Shown in pieces: positions 1 through 5,405 of a DNA stretch of 6,167 bases (its first letter is position 1; each line of letters opens with the position of its first letter). The position numbers and the translations under genes are program-made. This stretch comes from Lentisphaerota bacterium (lineage in GTDB: Bacteria > Verrucomicrobiota > Kiritimatiellia > RFP12 > UBA1067), in the NCBI GenBank assembly GCA_015061765.1, contig SUVZ01000240.1, positions 1 to 6,167 on the forward strand. The letters are read 5' to 3'. The notes below the pieces were generated by a model. It saw only the letters and a program-made list of their open reading frames with translations, was not told the DNA's origin and ran no database searches.

Positions 1-362
1 AACGCAAAATGACTGCGCCCAAGACGGATGATTTCTTTGGATGCCAAAAGGGCGGATTGCCGTTGGTTGTGGAATACGGAGGCGATGCGGTCGGGCTTGT
101 CGCCTGCAGAGCGGTTGAGGAAGACGGTAGGTGTAGCGCTGAAAGCTTTTGGAGAAAAGGCATTGCTGATCCCGGCGCAGTCTGCGATGCAGCCGTCCGG
201 CTTCCATAGATCCAAAAGCCGAGAAACGTTTGCAACCCGTCGACAGTCTTCAATGATGTTTACCGCCCAGCCGCATTTGTTCGCGTATTTCTGTGCGCCC
301 TGCAGTTTGTGTCGTGCGGATTCGCTTGGAGTATGTTGAAGATATAAAATTGTTTTCGACAT
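1..362 (-). CDS. XylR-like transcriptional regulator, N-terminal sensor domain (partial, C-terminus off the left edge)
   Basis: Reading the minus strand from the ATG at 362 gives 120 open codons that leave the window with no stop. The protein opens directly with a beta strand (MSKTILYLQHT) and then shows the periplasmic-binding-protein-like fold of LacI/XylR sensors: a helix with KLQGAQKYANKCGW (about 20-33), WKPDGCIAD (about 54-62) and the end-of-domain pattern VFHNQRQSALLASKEIIRLG followed by RSHFA (from about residue 96), which matches the family's V-x-x-D-N-x-x-x-G-x-x-A-x-x-H-L-L-x-x-G-x-x-H-F-A. No room exists for an N-terminal LacI helix-turn-helix, so the usual XylR arrangement with a C-terminal AraC-type DNA-binding domain is inferred; that part lies outside the window. 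Such proteins bind a sugar and activate catabolic promoters. No ribosome binding site precedes the ATG; an in-frame GTG at 380 is a weaker alternative. It is divergent from the transporter operon, its likely target. Confidence 0.8.
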   Translation of the reverse strand, partial: MSKTILYLQHTPSESARHKLQGAQKYANKCGWAVNIIEDCRRVANVSRLLDLWKPDGCIADCAGISNAFSPKAFSATPTVFLNRSAGDKPDRIASVFHNQRQSALLASKEIIRLGRSHFA

Positions 363-370
363 GAGGCTGT

Positions 371-399
371 AATATACCACAGTTCGTGTTGTTTCGCAA
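371..399 (-). promoter_or_regulatory. Promoter of the XylR-like regulator (extended -10, leaderless)
   Basis: On the minus strand an extended -10, TGG-TATATT, occupies 379-371. A TTGCGA -35-like box (4 of 6 to consensus) lies at 399-394, with a 17-nt spacer. The predicted start of transcription, about 7-8 nt after the -10, falls at or next to the ATG at 362, so the mRNA should be nearly leaderless. The -35 lies inside the shared 42-bp element, so binding there could also autoregulate the gene. This is pattern recognition only. Confidence 0.55.
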
Positions 400-434
400 A
401 TGATACGATAATAAATGCGTGAAATCTACTGTAT
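393..434. promoter_or_regulatory. Putative operator of the XylR-like regulator, copy 1 (divergent intergenic region)
   Basis: This 42-bp element matches 5406-5447 at 37 of 42 positions (mismatches at 403, 420, 423, 426 and 431). Its first 27 bases differ at only one position. It contains AAATG twice, 15 bp apart (398 and 413), and begins and ends its core with CGCA (395) and TGCG (416), a partial dyad. It fills the space between the two divergent -10 boxes, covering the -35 regions of both the regulator and the transporter promoters. The position suits an AraC/XylR-type activator contacting RNA polymerase at -35. The assignment to the neighbouring regulator is inferred. Confidence 0.65.
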
Positions 435-447
435 AAAATGGATGGTT

Positions 448-456
448 TGGTATAAT
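448..456 (+). promoter_or_regulatory. Extended -10 promoter of the transporter operon (leaderless)
   Basis: TGG-TATAAT is a perfect -10 hexamer with the TGn extension. The hexamer ends 7 nt before the ATG at 464, so transcription should begin at or within a base or two of the start codon. The -35 position (428-433, ACTGTA) is poor and lies within the 42-bp element, which fits an activator-dependent promoter. Confidence 0.7.
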
Positions 457-463
457 TTTTCGC

Positions 464-1711
464 ATGATTAAAGCGATTCAGAATAAATGGACATTATTGG
501 CTTTCCTCTGCGGACTGTTCCTTGTCTATACCGTAGATAGGGCCATTCTGGGTGTATTGGCGATTCCCATCCAGGAGGAATTGAAGCTGTCAGATGTGCA
601 GTTCGGTCTTTTGAGTTCAGGGATATTCTGGACGTATGCGATAGTCGTCCCGTTCGCCGGCTTGATCGGTGACCGTTTCAACCGCAGCAGACTTATCGGC
701 TGGGCGGCGATTTTCTGGAGCGTGATGACATTATGCGCCGGCTTTGCGAATGGATTCATCACTCTCTTCCTGCTGGTTTCAGTTGCTGTCGTCATCCCGC
801 AGACTCTCTATTCTCCTACGGCAAACGCACTCATTTCCGAATATCATAAGGAAACGCGCACGATTGCTCTCTCGTGCCACCAGGCCGCCTACTATACGGG
901 TTGGTTCGTCTCTGGCGCGGCGGTGGCGCTCGTTCTTTCCCTCTGCGATTCATGGCGCTGGACATATTTCATATTCGGCGGTGTCGGTATCGTTTTAGGT
1001 TTTGCTTTTCTCCTTTTCAGCAAATCAGATAACAGCCAGAATGTCACCTCTGCGGCAAAGCCTCCGATATCGGATTCGCTCAAGGCGTTTTTCTGCTGTC
1101 CGACCGCGCTTCTCTGCGCCTTTGCCTACATCATCGAGGTGTTTGTCGGTTATGGTTACAGCGCGTGGGGGCCTAAGTTCATCGCCAAAAAATTCAATCT
1201 CACGCCGGGCGCCGCCGGAACCGGAGTCATGTTCTGGCACTATGCGGCTGCGTTCGCGGCGATTCTTGCGTCCGGCTGGCTGACGGACCGCTTCGTCAAA
1301 CGCTATCCGCGCTTCCGGCTCGTCTTCATGCTGGCGACGCAGTTTGTCGCCGCCCCGATGCTTGTTCTCTTCGCCTTTGGGCCGACGTTGGCTTCCGTAT
1401 GGACGGCCGCCGCCGTCTTTGGCCTTTCGCGCGGCGCATACGGGGCGAACCAGTTCGCGGCTATCTTTGATGTTGTCGATTCCCGTTATCGGGCAGGTAC
1501 GCTCGGTTTCATCAACGTTCTCGCAGGGCTCATCGGTTCGCTCGCGCCTATCGGAATCGGCTATCTTTCGCAGACATACGGCAACCGCGGCTTCGAATGG
1601 GGATTTGCCGCGCTCGGAGTTTCGTTTGCTGTAGCGATTGCCGCGCTTCTGCTTGCGCACTTCGTGACGTATAAGCGTGATCTGAAAAAGAAAGCCTTGG
1701 CTCAGGCTTAA
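464..1711 (+). CDS. MFS transporter, 12 TM, ACS/sugar-acid-like
   Basis: This 415-residue protein has about 12 hydrophobic segments in two six-helix halves, separated by a polar loop at about 186-207. TM1 carries the D25-R26 pair followed by a run ending PIQEEL (35-40), resembling the anion:cation symporter (ACS) and Spinster-like MFS families. The loop 2-3 signature G66-LIGDRFNRSRL is clear, with a degenerate counterpart GWLTDRFVKR (271-280) in the second half. The length is normal for the superfamily. The protein should sit in the inner membrane and import a small solute; a sugar acid or oligosaccharide product is suggested by the family and the neighbours but not proven. The ATG at 464 has no Shine-Dalgarno sequence and directly follows an extended -10, so translation is probably leaderless. 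It is the first gene of an operon; the SDR gene follows after 23 nt. Confidence is high for MFS and low for the substrate. Confidence 0.9.
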   Translation: MIKAIQNKWTLLAFLCGLFLVYTVDRAILGVLAIPIQEELKLSDVQFGLLSSGIFWTYAIVVPFAGLIGDRFNRSRLIGWAAIFWSVMTLCAGFANGFITLFLLVSVAVVIPQTLYSPTANALISEYHKETRTIALSCHQAAYYTGWFVSGAAVALVLSLCDSWRWTYFIFGGVGIVLGFAFLLFSKSDNSQNVTSAAKPPISDSLKAFFCCPTALLCAFAYIIEVFVGYGYSAWGPKFIAKKFNLTPGAAGTGVMFWHYAAAFAAILASGWLTDRFVKRYPRFRLVFMLATQFVAAPMLVLFAFGPTLASVWTAAAVFGLSRGAYGANQFAAIFDVVDSRYRAGTLGFINVLAGLIGSLAPIGIGYLSQTYGNRGFEWGFAALGVSFAVAIAALLLAHFVTYKRDLKKKALAQA

Positions 1712-1734
1712 AGATAGAAAAAAGGAACACTAAC

Positions 1735-2502
1735 ATGAAGTACGATATATGCAGTTTTGAGAATCGAGTAGCGGTTGTAACGGGTGCAGGCGGGAATATC
1801 GGTCTTGCGGTCTGTCGTCAGCTTGCCGGATATGGAGTGCGTATTGCCGCTTGCGACGTGGATGCAAAAATTGTCGAGGAACGCATTGCCGATTTGAAGG
1901 TCGCCGGAGTGGATATTCGGGCCTATTCGATGGACGTTCTCTCGCGCAAGGCGGTTTTCGATGCGATTGCCGCCATTCTTTCCGACTTCGGCAAGATCGA
2001 CATCATGATCAACAATGCGGGCGTATGGAACCACCGTGACGTGATCGGACGTCAGCGTTTTGAGGAGATGGATCCTGCCGAATGGAAACGGTTGCTGGAG
2101 ATCGATCTTGACGGCGTATTCCATTGCTGCCAGGCGATTCTGCCGCACATGATTGAACGCGGCTACGGTCGCATAATCAACACCACATCCATCGCCGGCG
2201 AAGTCGGGCTGCCGGGATATGCCGATTATGCCGCCGCCAAGGCGGGACTCATCATGTTCACGAAAACGCTGGCGATGGAAAACGCCAAGAAGGGCATCAC
2301 CGTCAACTGCGTGTCTCCGGGAATGGTCGCCCGCGGCGAAATCGTTGCGGAGCCGGGTACATGGATCGGCCGCAAGGGTGGCGCGGACGAAATGGCGCGG
2401 GCGATGGTGTTTCTTGCCGCCGATGAGTCCGGATTCATGACGGGTGTCGATATTCCGGTTGACGGCGGACGCATCCTCGGTCCTCACAATTGCGATATGT
2501 AA
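1735..2502 (+). CDS. SDR-family NAD(P)-dependent oxidoreductase
   Basis: This 255-residue classical short-chain dehydrogenase/reductase is of standard length. The cofactor motif is TGAGGNIG (16-23), where Asn replaces the middle Gly of TGxxxGxG. D41 at the end of beta 2 favours NAD(H) over NADP(H). NNAG is at 93-96, and the catalytic S152, Y165 and K169 are present with the usual Ser-13-Tyr-4-Lys spacing. The Asn of the catalytic tetrad appears as D124 (in IDLDGVF), a variant seen in some SDRs. NCVSPGMV (191-198) and GVDIPVDGG (237-245) complete the fold. AGGA at 1723-1726 is an ordinary ribosome binding site, 8 nt before the ATG. The gene lies between a transporter and a lyase-like gene, so oxidation or reduction of an imported sugar or sugar acid is likely. 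Sequence alone does not separate, for example, gluconate 5-dehydrogenase-like from keto-deoxy-sugar-acid dehydrogenase-like activity. Confidence 0.9.
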   Translation: MKYDICSFENRVAVVTGAGGNIGLAVCRQLAGYGVRIAACDVDAKIVEERIADLKVAGVDIRAYSMDVLSRKAVFDAIAAILSDFGKIDIMINNAGVWNHRDVIGRQRFEEMDPAEWKRLLEIDLDGVFHCCQAILPHMIERGYGRIINTTSIAGEVGLPGYADYAAAKAGLIMFTKTLAMENAKKGITVNCVSPGMVARGEIVAEPGTWIGRKGGADEMARAMVFLAADESGFMTGVDIPVDGGRILGPHNCDM

Positions 2503-2511
2503 AGGCTGTTT

Positions 2512-3546
2512 ATGACGTTTCTGTTTGCCAGTTTTCTGTTTGCCGTAAGTGCGGTAAGAGGTCCGATGCCGATTCTCTCAACACCGTACTTCGAAGACGG
2601 CGCAATTGATTACGAATCGCTTGCCGCCCAGACGAAATATGTGGCAAAATGGTGCCCCGGCGTTATCTGGGGGCAGTCGAACGATTCTGTCGATCTGGTA
2701 ACGCATGAAGAACGGTTTAAAGCTTTCGATACGTGCGCGAAAGCCGTTGCCGGAACATCCGCCGTGCTTGCGCTCGGAGCGAACGGTACGAACGTTGTTC
2801 ATTTGATCGATCTTGTCCGTGCAATTGAGGATACGGCAAAACGTCACCCGACGGCTAAGATTGTCATTATCTCGCGTCCGACGAACGATGCCAGAAGCGA
2901 GGCAGATATCGAGAAGGGCTGGGAGGCGATAGCTCCTATCGCAAAGCGTCCGGTCATATTTCAGACGCATGGAGCTAAACATGTGCCTGAGCCGTCGGTC
3001 GAGCTGATGGCCCGCCTTGCAAAGCGTCATCCCAAGGTATTCGGCTGGATCAAGGAGGAATCTGCAGGAGACAATGCGAATGTGCGGATGGTTCAGGAGA
3101 ACGCCGCCAAGCCGGCGATCAAGACGGTCCTGAGCGGTTGGGGCGGTTGGCAGTGGCTCTATCAGCTCCGTCAGTGCGGCAGCGAAGGTCTCATCACCGA
3201 ACGCGCGGCATACGCGCCGATACTCGGGACGATCTGGCGCCTTTACGAATCGGGCGAGCGCGGCTCGCGTCTGGCGCAAGCCTATGCAATGTACAGGCTG
3301 CTCATAGATCAGCGGAATTTTCCGGCGGGACTTCGCGGCTATTCGCTTTATATGCTGCAGAAGGAAGGTCTGTGCCGTTCGCTCGTTTCCCGGCAGTATC
3401 TGCATCGGGAAGTGACGGAAGGCGGCACGTTCGGCTGGGGCGACGGATATAAGCTTGAAACGGTCACGCTCACTGACCGCCAGAAAGCCGAACTGGACGC
3501 TTTGCATGACGATATGATGGAATTTGTGAAGCAGGCAGCGCCGTGA
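2512..3546 (+). CDS. DapA/NanA-superfamily (dihydrodipicolinate synthase-like) lyase homologue with atypical active site
   Basis: The 344-residue protein shows the DHDPS/N-acetylneuraminate lyase TIM-barrel pattern: RGPMPILSTPYFEDGAIDY (16-34), GVIWGQSNDSVDLVTHEER (50-68) where the family has GTTGES, and WIKEESAG (179-186) with K181 as the Schiff-base lysine. The Tyr expected in the family's P-x-x-x-Y-N-x-P strand is absent: the segment reads RPVIFQTHG (146-154). The C-terminal extension (about 270-344) is longer than in a typical 290-300-residue DHDPS. The first 14 residues (MTFLFASFLFAVSA) are strongly hydrophobic and end in a V-S-A signal-peptidase-like site, but they lack a basic n-region and are short for a signal peptide. 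AAAGG just after the SDR stop supplies a ribosome binding site; the intergenic gap is 9 nt. In context, retro-aldol cleavage of a 2-keto-3-deoxy sugar acid, or a related reaction, is plausible. Family is likely; activity is uncertain. Confidence 0.8.
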   Translation: MTFLFASFLFAVSAVRGPMPILSTPYFEDGAIDYESLAAQTKYVAKWCPGVIWGQSNDSVDLVTHEERFKAFDTCAKAVAGTSAVLALGANGTNVVHLIDLVRAIEDTAKRHPTAKIVIISRPTNDARSEADIEKGWEAIAPIAKRPVIFQTHGAKHVPEPSVELMARLAKRHPKVFGWIKEESAGDNANVRMVQENAAKPAIKTVLSGWGGWQWLYQLRQCGSEGLITERAAYAPILGTIWRLYESGERGSRLAQAYAMYRLLIDQRNFPAGLRGYSLYMLQKEGLCRSLVSRQYLHREVTEGGTFGWGDGYKLETVTLTDRQKAELDALHDDMMEFVKQAAP

Positions 3547-3658
3547 TCGGTGGGCATTGACTCGCTCATTTTTGGGGGAATCTGGTACTCGGTTGTATTG
3601 CGCCGCTGGCGCGACCATGAAAACTGTGTCGGTTGTGCGTAGGGTACAGAATTCTGCT

Positions 3659-3720
3659 CCAAAACGGATACGTGTCCGCTTTGGCGCGACCAAAACGTAT
3701 ATGTGTCCGCTTTGGTGTGG
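3659..3720. repeat. Two 31-bp tandem repeats, each carrying a 26-bp near-palindrome
   Basis: Units 3659-3689 and 3690-3720 are directly abutting and identical at 26 of 31 positions. Unit 1 begins with a 26-bp dyad, CCAAAACGGATAC then GTGTCCGCTTTGG. All but two of its 13 base pairs are Watson-Crick; one of those two is a T-G wobble. Unit 2 keeps the outer CCAAA/TTTGG arms but has lost some inner symmetry. The pair ends 20 nt before the ATPase -10, so it may be an operator, or a mobile REP-like repeat. Confidence 0.85.
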
Positions 3721-3737
3721 ATTTTACAAATCGCATA

Positions 3738-3746
3738 TGCTATAAT
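3738..3746 (+). promoter_or_regulatory. Extended -10 promoter of the ATPase gene (leaderless)
   Basis: TGC-TATAAT is a perfect extended -10. The hexamer ends 6 nt before the ATG at 3753, so the predicted transcript starts at or near the start codon. No -35 is clear at the expected place (about 3718-3723, TGGATT). Confidence 0.65.
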
Positions 3747-3752
3747 TCCGGC

Positions 3753-4955
3753 ATGAAAAATTATCCGCGCATATATCAGACCATGATTGAGTCACATCTC
3801 AAAAACTACAGACAGATGGTTTTTGTGTCGGGACCAAGGCAGGTAGGTAAGACTACAATGTGTGAGGCTGTTGCTTCAACGTATCTTAGTTGGGATGATG
3901 AAGATGTTCGGCGTGCTATTCAGTCCGGGCAACGTGCTGTCGCGGATAAGTATGCTTTGAATGTCGCTGCTGAATCTGAAAAAGTGCTTGTGTATGATGA
4001 AATACACAAATATTCCAAATGGAAACAGTTTCTCAAGGGGTTCTATGATCTGTACGGGAGAAATCTGAGAATCGTCGCCACAGGTTCAGCGAAGATGGAT
4101 GTATACAAGAAGGGTGGAGACAGTATGATGGGCCGATATTTCCCCTATCGGATGCATCCGCTGTCTGTCGCAGAACTGTTGGACGTATCAATTCCGGATG
4201 AACGGATCGTACGTTCTCCGAAAAGGCTGTCGGATGACGAGTGGACGGCTCTAGTGCGATTTGGTGGTTTTCCAGATCCATTTGTCAATAGGGATGTTCG
4301 TTTCTCCAGAAGATGGAATTCCCTTAGGTTTGAACAGCTGCTTAAGACTGATATGCGCGATTTGACGCGAATCTCTGAACTTGATCAGCTTTCAGCATTG
4401 GCGGAGATACTCTCAAACCGGTCAGGGGAGCAGCTTGTCTATAAAAGTATAGGACGCGATCTGGGAGTGGATGAAAAGACGGCGAAGAAATGGATCAAGA
4501 CGCTTAAATATCTTTATTTCGGGTTTGAGGTACGCCCTTGGTTCAGGAATATTGAGAACTCAATTCGAAAGATGCCGAAATGGTATTTGCGAGACTGGGC
4601 AAACATACAGGATGAAGGTAAGCGGGCTGAGACATTTATCGCATGCCATCTGCTTAAAGCTGTCGAGGGATGGACGGATCTCGGCTACGGGGAGTTTTCA
4701 CTTGGCTATCTTCGAGATAAATCAAGGCGAGAGGTTGATTTTGTCGTGACGCGCGATGGAATTCCGTGGTTTCTTGTAGAGGTGAAAAAATCAGACACCT
4801 CTCTTTCTGAAGCTCTCGCATTTTTCCAGGAAAGGACAGGCGCCGCACACGCATTTCAGGTTGTTATGGACGCGGAGTATGGAGAGTATGACTGTTTTGC
4901 GATTCATTCGCCTAAAGTCGTTTCTGCCAAGACGTTTCTAAGTCAGTTGTTCTGA
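3753..4955 (+). CDS. ATP-binding protein, AAA_14 ATPase with C-terminal DUF4143
   Basis: Counting from the ATG at 3753, the protein has 400 residues, usual for this family. Walker A is GPRQVGKTT (27-35), Walker B is VLVYDEIHK (78-86) and a sensor-1-like ATGSAK follows at 109-114. MMGRYFPYRMHPLSVAEL (125-142) is typical of these proteins. A winged-helix-like segment with GRDLGVDEKTAKKWIKTL (234-251) precedes the C-terminal part, where REVDFVV (326-332) and FLVEVKKSD (340-348) give a D329...E343-x-K345 arrangement like the PD-(D/E)XK nuclease fold. E293 may be the early acidic residue. The biological role of these widespread, often multi-copy ATPases is not settled. A longer frame exists upstream but encodes only the repeats. 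The gene interrupts a sugar locus, is preceded by its own repeats and promoter, and appears more A+T-rich than the operon, suggesting an acquired or mobile unit. Confidence 0.9.
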   Translation: MKNYPRIYQTMIESHLKNYRQMVFVSGPRQVGKTTMCEAVASTYLSWDDEDVRRAIQSGQRAVADKYALNVAAESEKVLVYDEIHKYSKWKQFLKGFYDLYGRNLRIVATGSAKMDVYKKGGDSMMGRYFPYRMHPLSVAELLDVSIPDERIVRSPKRLSDDEWTALVRFGGFPDPFVNRDVRFSRRWNSLRFEQLLKTDMRDLTRISELDQLSALAEILSNRSGEQLVYKSIGRDLGVDEKTAKKWIKTLKYLYFGFEVRPWFRNIENSIRKMPKWYLRDWANIQDEGKRAETFIACHLLKAVEGWTDLGYGEFSLGYLRDKSRREVDFVVTRDGIPWFLVEVKKSDTSLSEALAFFQERTGAAHAFQVVMDAEYGEYDCFAIHSPKVVSAKTFLSQLF

Positions 4956-4961
4956 TATGAA

Positions 4962-4978
4962 ACGGCTCTTCGAGCCGT
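4962..4978 (+). terminator. Hairpin after the ATPase gene, possible terminator
   Basis: ACGGCTC-TTC-GAGCCGT is a perfect 7-bp stem with a 3-nt loop, beginning 6 nt after the ATPase stop codon. Its placement suits a transcription end or mRNA 3' stabiliser, but no run of T follows (CACAAAGG), so it is not a canonical intrinsic terminator. Confidence 0.45.
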
Positions 4979-5079
4979 CACAAAGGCTCCCGAAAAATTG
5001 AGAAGGGTTGGGAGGTCGGTGGCGGTGGTAATTGATAATCGCCGAGGAGTGCTTTGCGCTCAATGGCGGCTTTTGTGAT

Positions 5080-5113
5080 GTGGGACGGGTGGGACAGGTG
5101 CGACGTGTGGGAC
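5080..5113 (+). repeat. 9-mer array GTGGGACRG, left arm
   Basis: Three 9-base units (GTGGGACGG, GTGGGACAG, GTGCGACGT) and a final GTGGGAC run head to tail. The array is repeated in inverted orientation at 5295-5330; aligning 5081-5113 with the reverse complement of 5295-5327 gives 29 of 33 matches. Confidence 0.85.
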
Positions 5114-5195
5114 TAAATTAGCTTATATTAGCATTGAGGGAAGCACTATCAAATAGCAGGGATTGAAGCACATGACTATTTGCAAAGCCATTCTT

Positions 5196-5208
5196 AGAGC
5201 TTCGCACG
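5196..5208. repeat. 13-bp perfect inverted repeat, left half
   Basis: AGAGCTTCGCACG is the exact reverse complement of 5341-5353 (CGTGCGAAGCTCT). The pair brackets both copies of the 49-bp direct repeat and the right 9-mer array, so it may mark the ends of a small unit. Confidence 0.75.
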
Positions 5209-5252
5209 TCAGCAATTTCCAGTAAACATTCGTCCCTCCTGTCTCACTTGTC
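5204..5252. repeat. 49-bp direct repeat, copy A
   Basis: This segment matches 5267-5315 at 44 of 49 positions, with a 63-bp period. The core AGTAAACATTCGTCCC is identical in both copies. Its right part continues as degenerate 9-mers (GTCCCTCCT, GTCTCACTT, GTCAATCCC at 5232-5258), so the 9-mer array was apparently duplicated with it and then diverged. Confidence 0.85.
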
Positions 5253-5266
5253 AATCCCAGCGCGAA

Positions 5267-5315
5267 GCACATCAGCAATTCCTAGTAAACATTCGTCCCA
5301 CCTGTCTCACCTGTC
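5267..5315. repeat. 49-bp direct repeat, copy B
   Basis: Second copy of the segment at 5204-5252, differing at five positions. Its 9-mer portion is the better preserved one and runs into the inverted array that ends at 5330. Confidence 0.85.
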
Positions 5316-5330
5316 CCACACGTCCCAAGA
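5295..5330 (-). repeat. 9-mer array GTGGGACRG, right arm (inverted)
   Basis: On the plus strand the units read GTCCCACCT, GTCTCACCT, GTCCCACAC, GTCCCAAGA. Read on the minus strand they are the same GTGGGAC-type unit as the left arm. The arms are separated by about 181 bp and could base-pair in a transcript or form a cruciform. Confidence 0.85.
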
Positions 5331-5340
5331 GCCATCACAC

Positions 5341-5353
5341 CGTGCGAAGCTCT
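5341..5353. repeat. 13-bp perfect inverted repeat, right half
   Basis: CGTGCGAAGCTCT, exact partner of 5196-5208. It lies about 50 bp before the second operator copy and ends the repeat block. Confidence 0.75.
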
Positions 5354-5405
5354 CATTACTCATTACCCTAAACCTTCCGTGGTCGCCCCAATGGCGCAAA
5401 TGGTG

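Larger units (their letters stand above)
3547..3752. other. Intergenic spacer with tandem palindromic repeats
   Basis: The 206 nt between the lyase-like gene and the ATPase gene contain no convincing gene. An open frame starting at 3633 joins the ATPase in frame, but it translates the tandem repeat and has no family resemblance before the ATG at 3753. A degenerate relative of the repeat may lie at about 3602-3630 (GGCGCGACCA followed by AAAACTGTGTC). No U-tract terminator is obvious after the lyase-like gene. Confidence 0.6.
4956..5405. other. Non-coding, repeat-dense intergenic region
   Basis: No gene is supported here in any frame, and no tRNA or rRNA is recognisable. The stretch holds a hairpin near its left end, about 100 nt of unremarkable sequence, then from about 5080 to 5353 a set of overlapping repeats described separately. 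GAAGCAC also recurs at 5140, 5165 and 5264, and CAAATAG (5150) pairs with CTATTTG (5176). The block could be a degenerate miniature mobile element or a structured RNA. Nothing decides between these. Confidence 0.6.

Noticed and set aside
28..339. Plus-strand open frame at the left edge
   Set aside because: Its translation looks random, whereas the minus strand at the same place encodes a good XylR-like sensor domain with a promoter.
1025..1660. Minus-strand open frame of 211 codons inside the transporter gene
   Set aside because: Highly charged, low-complexity product, antisense to well-defined membrane helices of the MFS protein.
3659..3684. Intrinsic terminator for the lyase-like operon
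   Set aside because: The 26-bp dyad could fold, but no T-run follows on either strand and it lies more than 100 nt beyond the stop codon.
2578..3693. Long minus-strand open frame of 371 codons across the lyase-like gene
   Set aside because: It lies antisense to a gene with clear family motifs and a ribosome binding site. Its translation is rich in Arg, His and Cys with no recognisable domain.
3633..3752. Upstream ATG at 3633 as the start of the ATPase
   Set aside because: The extra 40 residues only translate the tandem repeats and the promoter. The family begins with the MKNYPRIYQ-type N-terminus at 3753.
5080..5330. CRISPR array
   Set aside because: The units are 9 bp with no spacers, and the longer repeats occur only twice with a similar, non-unique segment between them. 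No cas gene is nearby.
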